NCBI RefSeq assembly: GCF_000018685.1
Contig: NC_010001.1
Coordinates: 574,001-638,000, forward strand
DNA: 64,000 nt
Reading direction: 5' to 3'
Source: Lachnoclostridium phytofermentans ISDg
GTDB taxonomy: Bacteria; Bacillota; Clostridia; Lachnospirales; Lachnospiraceae
Shown: positions 16,029 through 24,622 of the stretch, in pieces
Numbering within the stretch: position 1 is the first letter of the stretch
How the letters are laid out: each line of letters begins with the position of its first letter
Program-made: the position numbers and the translations under genes
The notes under the pieces: model-generated
What the model saw: only the letters and a program-made list of their open reading frames with translations
Database searches by the model: none
What the model was told of the DNA's origin: nothing

Positions 16029-17552
16029 ATGAGAAAGACGAGAATCTTATTAACAGGGGCTACTGGAACCATGGGATATTCCGTTCTTAAAGAATTGGTT
16101 AATGAACTAGATAAATTTGAGCTTATACTTCTGGTTCGTGATACGGATAATAAGAAAGAGTTAATTCAGCCCTACAAAAAGTTAAGTGGTGTAACTATAT
16201 ATTGGGGAGACCTAACAAATTATAAGGATGTATTTGAATGTGTGAGGCATGCAGATATCATCCTACATGTTGCAGCCTTTGTTTCACCTGCTGCAGACTA
16301 TTATCCGTTACTTGCTATGAAAACGAACTATGGCTCTACTAAAAATATTTTAACTGCAATACGAGAGCAAGGTCGGATGGAGAAAGTAAAACTTGTGTAT
16401 ATAGGCACGGTTGCAGAGACGGGGGATCGAATACCGCCAATTCATTGGGGAAGAGTAGGGGATCCGATAAAGCCAAGTATCTTTGATTACTATGCGGTAT
16501 CTAAGGTAGCAGCAGAACGTATTGTAATTGAGTCAGGATTAACATACTGGGTTAGCCTTAGGCAAACTGGGATTATGGGGCCAGCAATGAGTAAGATAAA
16601 TGACCCAATCTTATTTCATAATGGGCTTGATAATGTTTTGGAGTATGTATCCGATCGTGATTCTGGGAGATTACTACGAAATCTTTGTTCGCTGGATTAC
16701 GAAGAGGAATTAAGTCCAGAGTTTTGGAATCACATTTACAATATTGGTGGTGGTGAGAGCTGCCGTGTTGATACCTACTCAATGTTTGAAGATATATTCG
16801 GCGCTATCGGAATCAAGGATTTAGACTATGTGATTAGCCCAAGATGGTTTGCTACAAAGAACTTTCACGGACAATATTATTTGGATTCAGATAAGCTTGA
16901 GGAATTTCTTCATTTTCGTCAAGATTCCATGCAGTATTTTTATGAAGAGTATATTAAGAATTTAGGAGTAACTGCTTCTTTATCAAAGGTCATCTGTAAG
17001 ATTCCAGGTGGTCAGAAGATAATGGGAAGTATCTTAAAAAAAGTATTTCTTAAGATGGCAAGAACAGAACATGGAACGGTACATTTTGTAGAAAATAATA
17101 TGGAGAATCAGATTTCTGCTTATTGGGGGAGTAAGGATAAGTGGAAGCAGTTACCAACATCGATTCATGACCTTGAAAGACCAAAGGATTGGAACCGAGT
17201 AATTGTATTAGATCATGGATATGAGGAAGAAAAACCAGAAAACAAGCTAGATCTTAGCGATATAAAAGAAGCTGCTGTCTTTCGTGGTGGTAAAGTAAAT
17301 TCTATAAGCATGCAAGTAGGAGACTTAAGAACACCGCTTACACTTACATGCGCTTTTGGGCATACTTTTGAGGCAAGTCCTAGACTTATTTTAGAAGGTG
17401 GTCATTGGTGTCCTGTGTGTGAAAGAGAAAGCTGGAATTATGGAAGGAGGGCAAAGATAGATCCGTTCTTTGCTCAAGTGTGGGATCCGCTTCATGAGGG
17501 TGAGGCGTCATTTATGGAGTATAAAAAAGAAGTGAATGAGCTTATGGTTTAA
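16029..17552 (+). CDS. Extended SDR (NAD-dependent epimerase/dehydratase) with C-terminal zinc-knuckle domain
   Basis: 507 residues; AAAGGAG lies six bases before ATG. The Rossmann motif is LLTGATGTMGYSVL near the N-terminus; the active site YxxxK is YYAVSKVAAERIV (about residue 157). This extended SDR core spans about 1-320. The remaining 180 residues are extra for the family: a helical stretch and then a small domain with HTFEASPRLILEGG and CPVCERESW, where CPVC plus an upstream CAFGH could bind zinc. Substrate unknown; sugar nucleotides, aldehydes or phenolic compounds are all used by the family. It is monocistronic, divergent from a TetR gene that probably controls it, and followed by a terminator. 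Confidence 0.8.
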   Translation: MRKTRILLTGATGTMGYSVLKELVNELDKFELILLVRDTDNKKELIQPYKKLSGVTIYWGDLTNYKDVFECVRHADIILHVAAFVSPAADYYPLLAMKTNYGSTKNILTAIREQGRMEKVKLVYIGTVAETGDRIPPIHWGRVGDPIKPSIFDYYAVSKVAAERIVIESGLTYWVSLRQTGIMGPAMSKINDPILFHNGLDNVLEYVSDRDSGRLLRNLCSLDYEEELSPEFWNHIYNIGGGESCRVDTYSMFEDIFGAIGIKDLDYVISPRWFATKNFHGQYYLDSDKLEEFLHFRQDSMQYFYEEYIKNLGVTASLSKVICKIPGGQKIMGSILKKVFLKMARTEHGTVHFVENNMENQISAYWGSKDKWKQLPTSIHDLERPKDWNRVIVLDHGYEEEKPENKLDLSDIKEAAVFRGGKVNSISMQVGDLRTPLTLTCAFGHTFEASPRLILEGGHWCPVCERESWNYGRRAKIDPFFAQVWDPLHEGEASFMEYKKEVNELMV

Positions 17553-17560
17553 AACCAAAT

Positions 17561-17609
17561 ACCCAGTAGAATATCACTCAAAAGAGACGTGATTGTTCTA
17601 CTGGGTTTC
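17561..17609 (+). terminator. Rho-independent terminator of the SDR gene
   Basis: Arms ACCCAGTAGAA (17561-17571) and TTCTACTGGGT (17596-17606) are perfect, with an inner ATCAC/GTGAT pair and a short T-run after the stem. It faces the convergent peroxiredoxin gene. Confidence 0.85.
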
Positions 17610-17656
17610 TGCTTTAGCTTTTAAGGGGATCGGATTATTATGTCCCTTTATTTATT

Positions 17657-18304
17657 TTATTCAATAGATTTATAACACCAATACCAATCCTTACATTCTA
17701 AACCTTCACCCGTTGGATTGCTTTCTCTTTCTACCAATTGTTCATATGTGGCAGGAGCAGGAACCATAGCTGGTTCGCCAGGTTGCCAACACGCAGGTGT
17801 AACGACATTGAATTCATCTGTAGTCTGAAGTGCTTGTAATAGACGAAGAATTTCAGAGATACAACGTCCATTGGTGAGAGGGTAGATTAAGATTGCCCGA
17901 ATTATTTGTTTAGGATCGATAAAAAATACGTTACGTACAGTTTGAGTGGTACTTACATCGGGAGCGAGCATTCCGTATAAACGTGCAATATCACCGGAAC
18001 GATCCGCTATTACCGGGAATGGAACCTGGACTCCGGTATTTAGGTAAATGCTATTCACCCAAGCAAGATGCGAGGGATTACTATCAATACTAAGCCCAAC
18101 CAGATTAGCATTTAGTTTATCAAATTCTGGAGCATTCTGGGCGAATGCGAGAAATTCAGAAGTGCAAACAGGTGTAAAATCTCCAGGATGTGAAAACAAA
18201 ACAACCCAACGCCCTTTAAAATCGGACATTTTTAACGGTCCAAAAGTAGTAACAGCTGTGAAATCTGGTGCAGTCATACCGATACTAAGATGATTAATTT
18301 CCAA
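17657..18304 (-). CDS. Peroxiredoxin, Prx6 type with archaeal-like C-terminal Cys pair
   Basis: 215 residues. The start codon is TTG at 18304-18302, supported by GGAGG seven bases upstream; the next Met (residue 10) lies inside the conserved fold. The peroxidatic cysteine is Cys47 in HPGDFTPVCTSEF. The length and the end of the protein (EPAMVPAPATYEQL, then CKDWYWC with Cys204 and Cys210) match archaeal thioredoxin peroxidases such as that of Aeropyrum, where the C-terminal C-x5-C pair resolves the sulfenic acid. So this is probably not a true 1-Cys enzyme. It reduces hydrogen peroxide and alkyl peroxides in the cytoplasm. No reductase gene is adjacent. Confidence 0.9.
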   Translation of the reverse strand: MEINHLSIGMTAPDFTAVTTFGPLKMSDFKGRWVVLFSHPGDFTPVCTSEFLAFAQNAPEFDKLNANLVGLSIDSNPSHLAWVNSIYLNTGVQVPFPVIADRSGDIARLYGMLAPDVSTTQTVRNVFFIDPKQIIRAILIYPLTNGRCISEILRLLQALQTTDEFNVVTPACWQPGEPAMVPAPATYEQLVERESNPTGEGLECKDWYWCYKSIE

Positions 18305-18504
18305 GGAAGTGCCTCCAAAGAATAGCTTATCAGTAATATGATATGCAGGGGAGGGGAAGCCGTTACTAGAAGATTTGACATTAATTTACATTAGGGCTAT
18401 TATGATTATAATAGTAATATTTCCGTAATTTGATTGTGTTTATTATTTGATTAGGCTTCTAACAAAAAAACAAATAATATTAATTTTAGAAAGGAATCAA
18501 AATA

Positions 18505-18810
18505 ATGCCCTTTTTTGAATGGAAACAAGAGCTTTATAGTATTCTGTGTCTTATAGTAAACCCAATAGTCTGCTGTACTATTTTCTTTTTGGTTCGCCCT
18601 AAAAGAATCTGGTTTTCACCATTAGTAATATTATGTGTTTTCTGGATAATAACTGCAATTTTCTTTCCATATTTAATTAAGGATTTATTCGGAACAGACT
18701 ACGATTTTACTACAATATATTGGCTTATATTCTTTAGCCCTTTTCAAATTGTCTCAGCTTTATTTTTTACTGGGATTACATATATTATTATCAAAATGCG
18801 AAGTAGATGA
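18505..18810 (+). CDS. Small three-helix membrane protein
   Basis: 101 residues; AAAGGA lies about 10 bases before ATG. Three hydrophobic helices fill about 12-31, 37-56 and 68-96, each joined by short polar loops (RPKRIW, KDLFGTDYD). Its size and hydrophobic plan recall Bacillus YbeF-like DUF2651 proteins, but this is only a weak likeness. It stands between the divergent peroxiredoxin gene and a convergent AraC gene that starts its 3' end six bases away, so it has no evident operon partner. Function unknown. Confidence 0.6.
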   Translation: MPFFEWKQELYSILCLIVNPIVCCTIFFLVRPKRIWFSPLVILCVFWIITAIFFPYLIKDLFGTDYDFTTIYWLIFFSPFQIVSALFFTGITYIIIKMRSR

Positions 18811-18815
18811 AGCCG

Positions 18816-19595
18816 CTATAAATACGTTTTTCGATATTCCCGTGGTGTTGTATTTACAAGCTGTAAAAACACGCGATTAAATGAACGCTGTGTTGCAAAT
18901 CCGCATTCATAAGCTATTTCGGTGATGGACTTTTCTGTATTTTGTAATAAATGTTTTGCATAGTTAACTCTCAACTCCATCACATAATGAGTTAAGGTAC
19001 AATGAACTCGTTCAGAAAACAACCGTGATACATAGGAAGGATTAAAACCTAAATGAGAAGCTAGATCCTCCAGAGAAAACTGCTCTAAGTAATGCTCGTC
19101 AACATACAGTAATATGGATGGAAGGATATCTTCATAAGTGGAAGTTGCTTTTTCTGTGAAGGTCGTATTTTTTAGGATAAGTGAGAAAATAACGGAGAGG
19201 TAGCTTATCATGAGTTCTTGATTTCGATCATTTTCCCATTCCTCTAATAGCATCCTAACAAAGGGTGTTATTTTTTTTGTTTGGTCCATTTGTAGAAATG
19301 GAGTAGTAAACTCTTTTTGAAAATAAGGCTTAAACAGTGGAAGTGTACTTGGAGACAGAATACAGAGAATGTATTCACAGTATTCCTTAGTTTCATACGA
19401 ATGTATTGTATTTGGTAATGCTATCATTATGTCAGATTCTTCTAGAAGTAAGGTCTGCCCATTACAGGTTGCTTCAACAACTCCTTTTTGACAAATAAGA
19501 ATCTCGATTTCTTTATGTAGATGAGGAGGAAAGGTCATATTAGTACCTTGATATAAATTAAAAGTTCGTGACTTATTTTCATAAAACAGCTTCAC
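18816..19595 (-). CDS. AraC-family regulator with cupin sensor domain
   Basis: 259 residues. Residues about 1-90 form a cupin-like arm (FPPHLHKEIEILICQKG, IMIALPNTIHSYE) that in this family binds a sugar. The C-terminal 100 residues carry two helix-turn-helix motifs: FSLEDLASHLGFNPSYVSRLF and ITEIAYECGFATQRSFNRVF, ending TPREYRKTYL. It is read away from the ThuA/oxidoreductase gene pair across a gap of about 335 bases and is their likely activator. No clear promoter or operator was found in the gap. Confidence 0.88.
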   Translation of the reverse strand: MKLFYENKSRTFNLYQGTNMTFPPHLHKEIEILICQKGVVEATCNGQTLLLEESDIMIALPNTIHSYETKEYCEYILCILSPSTLPLFKPYFQKEFTTPFLQMDQTKKITPFVRMLLEEWENDRNQELMISYLSVIFSLILKNTTFTEKATSTYEDILPSILLYVDEHYLEQFSLEDLASHLGFNPSYVSRLFSERVHCTLTHYVMELRVNYAKHLLQNTEKSITEIAYECGFATQRSFNRVFLQLVNTTPREYRKTYL

Positions 19596-19930
19596 TGTAG
19601 GTCCTCCATGTATCGTCGTTCACGTAAAATAGCTCTATTATTCATTCCTCATGAAGCGTCATTGATTATTCATGATAAGGAAAAGTTGGCGAAGTAAACT
19701 TTATTTTTCATTATACATAAAAAGTTTAGGAGTTACAATATCTTATAGGTAAAAATATGACTACTTTATCTAAGCTATTTTCTTTTCATCAATACCTTTC
19801 ATTGCTATACTAAGAATTATCAAAGGTGCCAATGTATTTTTCATTGGAAAGTAAAGCAACTATCATTATTAATGCACGAAAGTGCAGAAAATGAGATATC
19901 TTGATTTGTAGGATACAGAAGGGAGTTATG

Positions 19931-20581
19931 ATGAAAAAAGTATTAATGGTTCAAGGTGGATGGGACGGACATGAACCGGTGTTAGTAAGCCAGGTATTTC
20001 AGAAAATGTTAGAAAAGGAAGGTTCTTCGGTAGAAGTACATGATACACTGGAATGCCTTTCGGATGCTGAGAAGTTAAAAAGTTATGACTTGATTGTTCC
20101 AATTTGGACGATGGGAACAATTCCATCAAATTATGTACATAATGTGTCAGTTGCAGTTGCTTCTGGTACAGGACTTGCAGGATGTCATGGAGGGATGTGT
20201 GATGCGTTCCGTAATGAAGTAGAGTGGCAGTTTATGACGGGTGCTCAGTGGGTAGCTCATCCAGGGAATGATGGAGTAGAGTATATGGTACATGTGTCAA
20301 ATGATGACTACTTTACGAAAGGACTTTCTGATTTTAAAGTTTGTTCCGAACAATATTATATTCATATTGATCCTGCAATCAAAATTTATGCGACTACCAC
20401 ATTTCCTGTTGTGGATGGACCACATGCTTCCAATGGGAATGTAGAAATTCCTGTTGTATATACCAAGATGTGGGGAGAAGGAAAAGTATTCTATACATCA
20501 CTCGGACATCATGCAGATATTTTTGACATTCCTGAAGCGTATGAGATTATGAGACGTGGATTTCTTTATGCAGTGAGATAA
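19931..20581 (+). CDS. ThuA-like domain protein (sugar metabolism)
   Basis: About 216 residues. ATG at 19931 is chosen (GGGAG five bases before); an adjacent ATG at 19928 is too close to that site. The fold is the class I glutamine-amidotransferase-like ThuA domain: VLMVQGGWDGHEP at the start, LAGCHGGMCDAF in the nucleophile-elbow position, VAHPGNDGVEY, and a closing YTSLGHHADIFD typical of ThuA. ThuA proteins act in disaccharide and trehalose catabolism, usually with a Gfo/Idh/MocA dehydrogenase, which is the next gene 79 bases downstream. Catalytic role in the family is not settled; a keto-disaccharide handling role is likely. Confidence 0.85.
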   Translation: MKKVLMVQGGWDGHEPVLVSQVFQKMLEKEGSSVEVHDTLECLSDAEKLKSYDLIVPIWTMGTIPSNYVHNVSVAVASGTGLAGCHGGMCDAFRNEVEWQFMTGAQWVAHPGNDGVEYMVHVSNDDYFTKGLSDFKVCSEQYYIHIDPAIKIYATTTFPVVDGPHASNGNVEIPVVYTKMWGEGKVFYTSLGHHADIFDIPEAYEIMRRGFLYAVR

Positions 20582-20660
20582 TAATACAAAATTAAGATTA
20601 ATACAAACTTTTGCCTATAGAATGTAAGCTCAGAAAAACTTATAAGAATTGGGGGATCTC

Positions 20661-21767
20661 ATGGAGAAAGTTAATGTTGCAGTTATTGGATGCGGTAACA
20701 TTAGTGATATTTATATGCAAAATATCACTAATCTATTTGTGAATTTAAATCTTTATGCAGTTTGTGACTTAGAGGTAGAGAAAGCGAAGGCAGCAGCAGA
20801 AAAATTTCAGATAGAGAATGTGCTAACCTATGATGAAATAATGCAATCACCAGAAATAACGGTTATTTTAAATCTAACCACACCAAAGAGCCATTACTCC
20901 ATATGTAAAGATGCGTTATTAGCAGGAAAACATGTCTATGTGGAAAAACCTCTTTCCTTAAAATTAGAAGAAGGAAAGGAGTTAGTTTCCTTAGCGAAAG
21001 AAAAGAAACGTTTGCTTGGTTGTGCACCAGATACCTTTTTAGGAGCAGGTATTCAAACTTGTATTAAAGCAATTAACGATGGCTACATAGGAGAGGTGAT
21101 AGGAGCTACTGCTTTTATGATGTGCCATGGCCATGAAAGCTGGCATCCAGATCCAGAATTTTATTATCAAATAGGTGGTGGTCCGATGTTTGATATGGGA
21201 CCTTACTATTTGACAGCTCTTGTTTCTATGATAGGACCGGTAAAAGAAGTTGTCGGAATGAATTCGATTTCGTTTCCAACAAGAACAATTACCAGTGAGA
21301 AAAAGTTTGGAGAGATAGTTCCAGTAGAAGTTCCAACCCATGTCACCGGATTGCTTCGATTTGAAAATGGAGCCATTGGTAATATAATTACAAGCTTTGA
21401 TGTTTGGGGTTCAACGTTGCCAAGAATAGAGGTTTATGGTACCAGAGGAAGCTTGATAGTACCTGATCCGAATTGTTTTGACGGAGAAGTTCTTATCAAA
21501 CAGTATTTTTCAAAATCCTTTGAAGCTTTTCCGTTAAGCAGTATCTATAATATGAATAGCCGTGGAGCAGGATTATCAGAGATGGCAAATTGTATAATAA
21601 ATCAGACAGATAACAACCGTGCCAGTGGAGAATTAGCATGCCACGTTTTAGAAATTATGCATGCATTGCATACTAGTCAAGAGACAAAATCTTTTGTAGA
21701 GTTATCGACATGCTGTGAATCTCCAAGGCCATTGGAAATGAATTTGATTAAGGGAAGTATATCATAG
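20661..21767 (+). CDS. Gfo/Idh/MocA-family NAD(P)-dependent oxidoreductase
   Basis: 368 residues. ATG at 20661 follows GGGGGA by four bases; the TTG at 20649 would include that site. The Rossmann motif is VAVIGCGNISDIYM, and the conserved EKP triad (GKHVYVEKPLSLK) gives the catalytic Lys. The C-terminal alpha/beta domain shows GGGPMFDMGPYYLTALV and ITSFDVWGSTLPRIEVYGT, both typical of the family. Such enzymes oxidise ring hydroxyls of sugars, inositols and their derivatives. With ThuA upstream and an AraC regulator diverging, it probably oxidises a disaccharide or glycoside to a 3-keto form; the exact substrate is not clear. Confidence 0.9.
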   Translation: MEKVNVAVIGCGNISDIYMQNITNLFVNLNLYAVCDLEVEKAKAAAEKFQIENVLTYDEIMQSPEITVILNLTTPKSHYSICKDALLAGKHVYVEKPLSLKLEEGKELVSLAKEKKRLLGCAPDTFLGAGIQTCIKAINDGYIGEVIGATAFMMCHGHESWHPDPEFYYQIGGGPMFDMGPYYLTALVSMIGPVKEVVGMNSISFPTRTITSEKKFGEIVPVEVPTHVTGLLRFENGAIGNIITSFDVWGSTLPRIEVYGTRGSLIVPDPNCFDGEVLIKQYFSKSFEAFPLSSIYNMNSRGAGLSEMANCIINQTDNNRASGELACHVLEIMHALHTSQETKSFVELSTCCESPRPLEMNLIKGSIS

Positions 21768-21796
21768 TGGCAACGAGGTTATGAGCAAATAGCGTT

Positions 21797-21817
21797 AGCG
21801 GATTGCGAATATCCGCT
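21797..21817 (+). other. Hairpin after the oxidoreductase gene
   Basis: Arms AGCGGAT (21797-21803) and ATCCGCT (21811-21817) with a seven-base loop, flanked by TTATG and CATAA that can extend the pairing. Lacking a T-run, it may protect the mRNA end or work with the larger hairpin at 22019-22073. Confidence 0.5.
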
Positions 21818-21857
21818 TTGACATAATGAGCCTAATGGTTAGGATTCAAAGTAAAGT

Positions 21858-21977
21858 ATCAAAAAGCAAGATATCAAAAAGCAAGATATCAAAAAGCAAG
21901 ATATCAAAAAGCAAGATATCAAAAAGCAAGATATCAAAAAGCAAGATATCAAAAAGCAAGATATTATAAAGCAAGAT
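21858..21977 (+). repeat. 15-bp tandem array, seven perfect copies
   Basis: The unit ATCAAAAAGCAAGAT is repeated seven times without a change (21858-21962), and an eighth copy with three changes ends at 21977. It is intergenic, with no open frame of interest. The core ATCAAAAAGCAAG also occurs once in reverse complement at 22085-22097, so each repeat can pair with that site. Confidence 0.92.
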
Positions 21978-22018
21978 ATAATAGAGTACGTTATTGAATA
22001 ATATATGAATAAAAAGAT

Positions 22019-22097
22019 AGAGTTAAAAGGGAGAATTTTGATAGGATTTATGGAGAATCTACCTTTTAACTCTTTTCTTATTGGCTTGCTTTTTGAT
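22019..22097 (+). terminator. Terminator-like hairpin flanked by a repeat partner
   Basis: Arms AGAGTTAAAAGG (22019-22030) and CCTTTTAACTCT (22062-22073) are perfect, followed by TTTCTTATTGG. The right flank, CTTGCTTTTTGAT (22085-22097), is the exact reverse complement of the repeat core at 21858-21962. The region 22100-22300 holds only a weak hairpin (about 22164-22213) and nothing else recognised. Confidence 0.6.
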
Positions 22098-22300
22098 TCA
22101 GATACAAGTTATAATAAGCCTATAATTATAAATGTAGTTATAGGGATTTAAAGAGAAAAAGAAGCGTAGGATTTTACTAATTGAACAAGGATTCTTCAAT
22201 TAGCACTTTACGCTGGTAACCTAAGATATTATGAAAAAGATTAAGATACTTTTAACATGTTGATTAATATGTATGCATACACACATAGATTGGAGTTATT

Positions 22301-23020
22301 ATGAAAGTAACCTATATTTATCACAGCTGCTTTACAGTGGAAGAAAAGGATGTTGTATTAATATTTGACTATTTTAAAGGGGACTTACCTAAGTTTGATA
22401 GCGAAAAGAAAATATATGTTTTTTCCAGTCATAAGCATGCGGATCATTTCAGTAGAATAATATTTGACCTTGTGAAAGGTTATAAGAATATTTCATTTTT
22501 GTTATCCAATGATATAAAAATGAATGAAAAATACATGGAGCGGGTTCAAATTCCAGAAGAAGCAAGAGATAAAATACAAAATTTACGTAAGAATGAAACT
22601 TATCAAATAACAGAAGATCTGAAGGTTGAAACATTAACCTCTACGGATCAAGGAGTAGCTTTTGTGGTTACCTTATTTGGCAAGACAATTTACTTTGCAG
22701 GCGATTTAAATTGGTGGACCTGGAAAGGAGAAACGGAAGAAGAATATCAGGATATGACAAAGCGATTCCTCACAGAAATTGAAAAATTAAAGGGTCGTCA
22801 TCTTGATTTGGCATTTTTACCGCTGGATGGTAGACAGGAAGAGAGATTTTATCTTGGATTTGACCATGTTATGCGGGAAGCTGAAGTTATCAATGCATTT
22901 CCAATGCATTACTGGGAAAAACCAGATGTAATACAGAGACTAAAGGAAATGGAAGTTTCGAAAGATTATCGAGATAGGATTTTCGATGTAATGGAACCAG
23001 GGCAAGTGTTTGAGTGTTAA
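22301..23020 (+). CDS. MBL-fold metal-dependent hydrolase (UlaG-like)
   Basis: 239 residues; a GGAG site lies about six bases before ATG. The metallo-beta-lactamase signature is SSHKHADHF (H-x-H-x-D-H), the next metal ligand is the Asp of IYFAGDLNWW, and a late His is in FPMHYW. The short N-terminal YIYHSCFTVEEKDVVLIFDYF, with Asp after a conserved H-S, is the opening of the UlaG/YtkL-like group. Substrates in this group are lactones or phosphodiesters; none can be named here. The gene is followed within two bases by a broken transposase gene, but the C-terminus looks complete. Confidence 0.85.
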   Translation: MKVTYIYHSCFTVEEKDVVLIFDYFKGDLPKFDSEKKIYVFSSHKHADHFSRIIFDLVKGYKNISFLLSNDIKMNEKYMERVQIPEEARDKIQNLRKNETYQITEDLKVETLTSTDQGVAFVVTLFGKTIYFAGDLNWWTWKGETEEEYQDMTKRFLTEIEKLKGRHLDLAFLPLDGRQEERFYLGFDHVMREAEVINAFPMHYWEKPDVIQRLKEMEVSKDYRDRIFDVMEPGQVFEC

Positions 23021-23909
23021 CAGATCAATACATGTAATCTTTCTATATCAATTAGATTTATCAGGTAAGTCTAAAGTAGGTTTAAATTTTCCAAAGAATA
23101 ATAAAACTGATTTTAAGATTGAACGTCACAAAATTAATATACCTACACTTAAATGGGTTAGACTTAAAGAATTTGGATATATCAAGGCCAATGCAAACGT
23201 CATTAGTGGTACGGTCACAGAACAAGCAGGAAAATATTATATCTCAATTGTTTGTGAAATAGAAGAAGTTAAGAACTCCTTGCCTAAAGCAGAGCCATTA
23301 GGACTAGATTTAGGAATAAAAGCTTTTGTCATTTTTAGTAATGAAATAGTTAAGAAGAACATCAATAAGACTTCAAGAGTAAAGAAATTAGAAAAGAAGT
23401 TAAAACGTGAACAAGTAAGGCTTTCAAGGAAATATGAATGTCTTAAAAAACAAAATAAAATTGGAAAAGGAGAAACCACTAGACAGAATATTCATAAGCA
23501 AATAGTCAGAGTACAAAGACTTCATCAAAGATTAGCGAACATTCGCACTGATTACATTAATAAATGTGTGTCTGAAATAGTTGGACAAAAACCAAGTTCA
23601 ATAACTATTGAAGATTTGAATGTAAAAGGAATGATGAAAAATCGCCACTTATCAAAAGCAGTTGCTGGGCAAAAGTTTTATAAGTTCAGAACAAAAATTA
23701 CCAACAAGTGTAAACAAAACGATATTGAACTTAGAATAGTAGATAGATGGTATCCATCTTCTAAGCTCTGCTCATGTTGTGGAAATGTCAAAAAAGACTT
23801 AAAACTTTCTGACAGAATTTATGTTTGTAAAGAGTGTGGTTTAGTAATTGATAGGGATTTACAAGCTAGTATTAATCTTAGAGAAGCAAAAACTTACAAG
23901 ATAGCATAA
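23021..23909 (+). pseudogene. tnpB: 5'-truncated TnpB (IS200/IS605 family nuclease)
   Basis: Recognisable TnpB sequence begins near 23073 (NFPKNNKTDFKIERHKI) and runs to the natural end, about 280 residues; full TnpB proteins have 360-420. The N-terminal helix-turn-helix and first part of the RNA-binding wedge are missing and the start region has no ribosome binding site. What remains is intact: wedge motif KWVRLKEFGYI and GKYYISIVCEIE, RuvC-I Asp in GLDLGIKAF, RuvC-II Glu in TIEDLNVKGM, the zinc ribbon CSCCG...CKECG and RuvC-III Asp in DRDLQASINL. TnpB is an RNA-guided DNA nuclease. No TnpA is nearby. The left end must have been deleted. Confidence 0.85.
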
Positions 23910-24005
23910 TTACTGTAAGTATGTACCCAAGGCTATTTGGGGAATTTACGCCCTCGGAGTGTTATAGCAAATGAGAGTAGTGTATTATAACCAATCACCA
24001 AATCA
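23910..24005 (+). ncRNA. Possible transposon right end and omegaRNA scaffold
   Basis: Directly after the tnpB stop lie two hairpins: CCCAA (23926-23930) with TTGGG (23937-23941), and a GTTATA...TATAAC pair at about 23959-23992. IS200/IS605 right ends carry subterminal hairpins, and the guide RNA of TnpB ends at the element boundary. The exact boundary, and so the guide, cannot be fixed from this copy alone. Confidence 0.3.
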
Positions 24006-24076
24006 GACACGTTAAACAGGGAATAATCTCGATATGGGTAGATTTGTCCATATTTTGAGTGGCAGATAAGGATTAT

Positions 24077-24439
24077 ATGAATTTCAAATTTGCACATAAT
24101 AATTTTAACGTATTAAATTTAGAAAAATCACTAACATTTTATGAGGAAGCACTAGGATTAAAGGAAGTTAAAAGACATGAATCGAAAGACTTTACTTTAG
24201 TTTATCTAGGAGATGGAAGTACTACACATTGCCTTGAGTTAACTTACCTTCATGATCGTACGGAAGCTTATAACTTGGGAGAAAATGAATTCCATTTGGC
24301 ATTTGTTGTAGATGATTACGAAGCAGCTTTAAAGAAGCATAAAGAAATGGACTGTGTGATTTATGAAAACGAAGCAATGCGCATTTACTTTATTGTAGAT
24401 CCTGATGGTTATTGGTTAGAGGTTGTTCCAGGAAAATAA
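24077..24439 (+). CDS. VOC-family protein, lactoylglutathione lyase-like
   Basis: About 120 residues. ATG at 24077 is preferred (AAGGA four bases before); a GTG at 24059 has no site. The glyoxalase/bleomycin-resistance fold shows FKFAHNNFNVLNLEKSLTFYEEALGL at the start, a central THCLELTYLHD and the closing FIVDPDGYWLEVVP. Metal ligands would be His8, Glu in CLELT, the His of FHLAF and Glu in WLEVV, as in glyoxalase I, which detoxifies methylglyoxal hemithioacetal. Short VOC proteins of this type do vary in substrate. The upstream DNA is a transposon remnant, so the native promoter may be lost. Confidence 0.85.
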   Translation: MNFKFAHNNFNVLNLEKSLTFYEEALGLKEVKRHESKDFTLVYLGDGSTTHCLELTYLHDRTEAYNLGENEFHLAFVVDDYEAALKKHKEMDCVIYENEAMRIYFIVDPDGYWLEVVPGK

Positions 24440-24622
24440 TAGTTATTTCCATCTATTCTCGAAGTAGACTATGCTTTTATATTTCTCATCATGTTAATCA
24501 CTATTCGAAAGTGAAAATTTATACAATGGATTCCCACTTGCAGTAATGAATCAAGGATTTTCTTGTTCAATAAAGTGTTATAGCAACTGAGATTACACAT
24601 GATGAAGATAATTAAAAGTTAA

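Noticed and set aside
21858..21977. CRISPR array
   Set aside because: The 15-base units are contiguous, with no spacers between them and no cas gene nearby.
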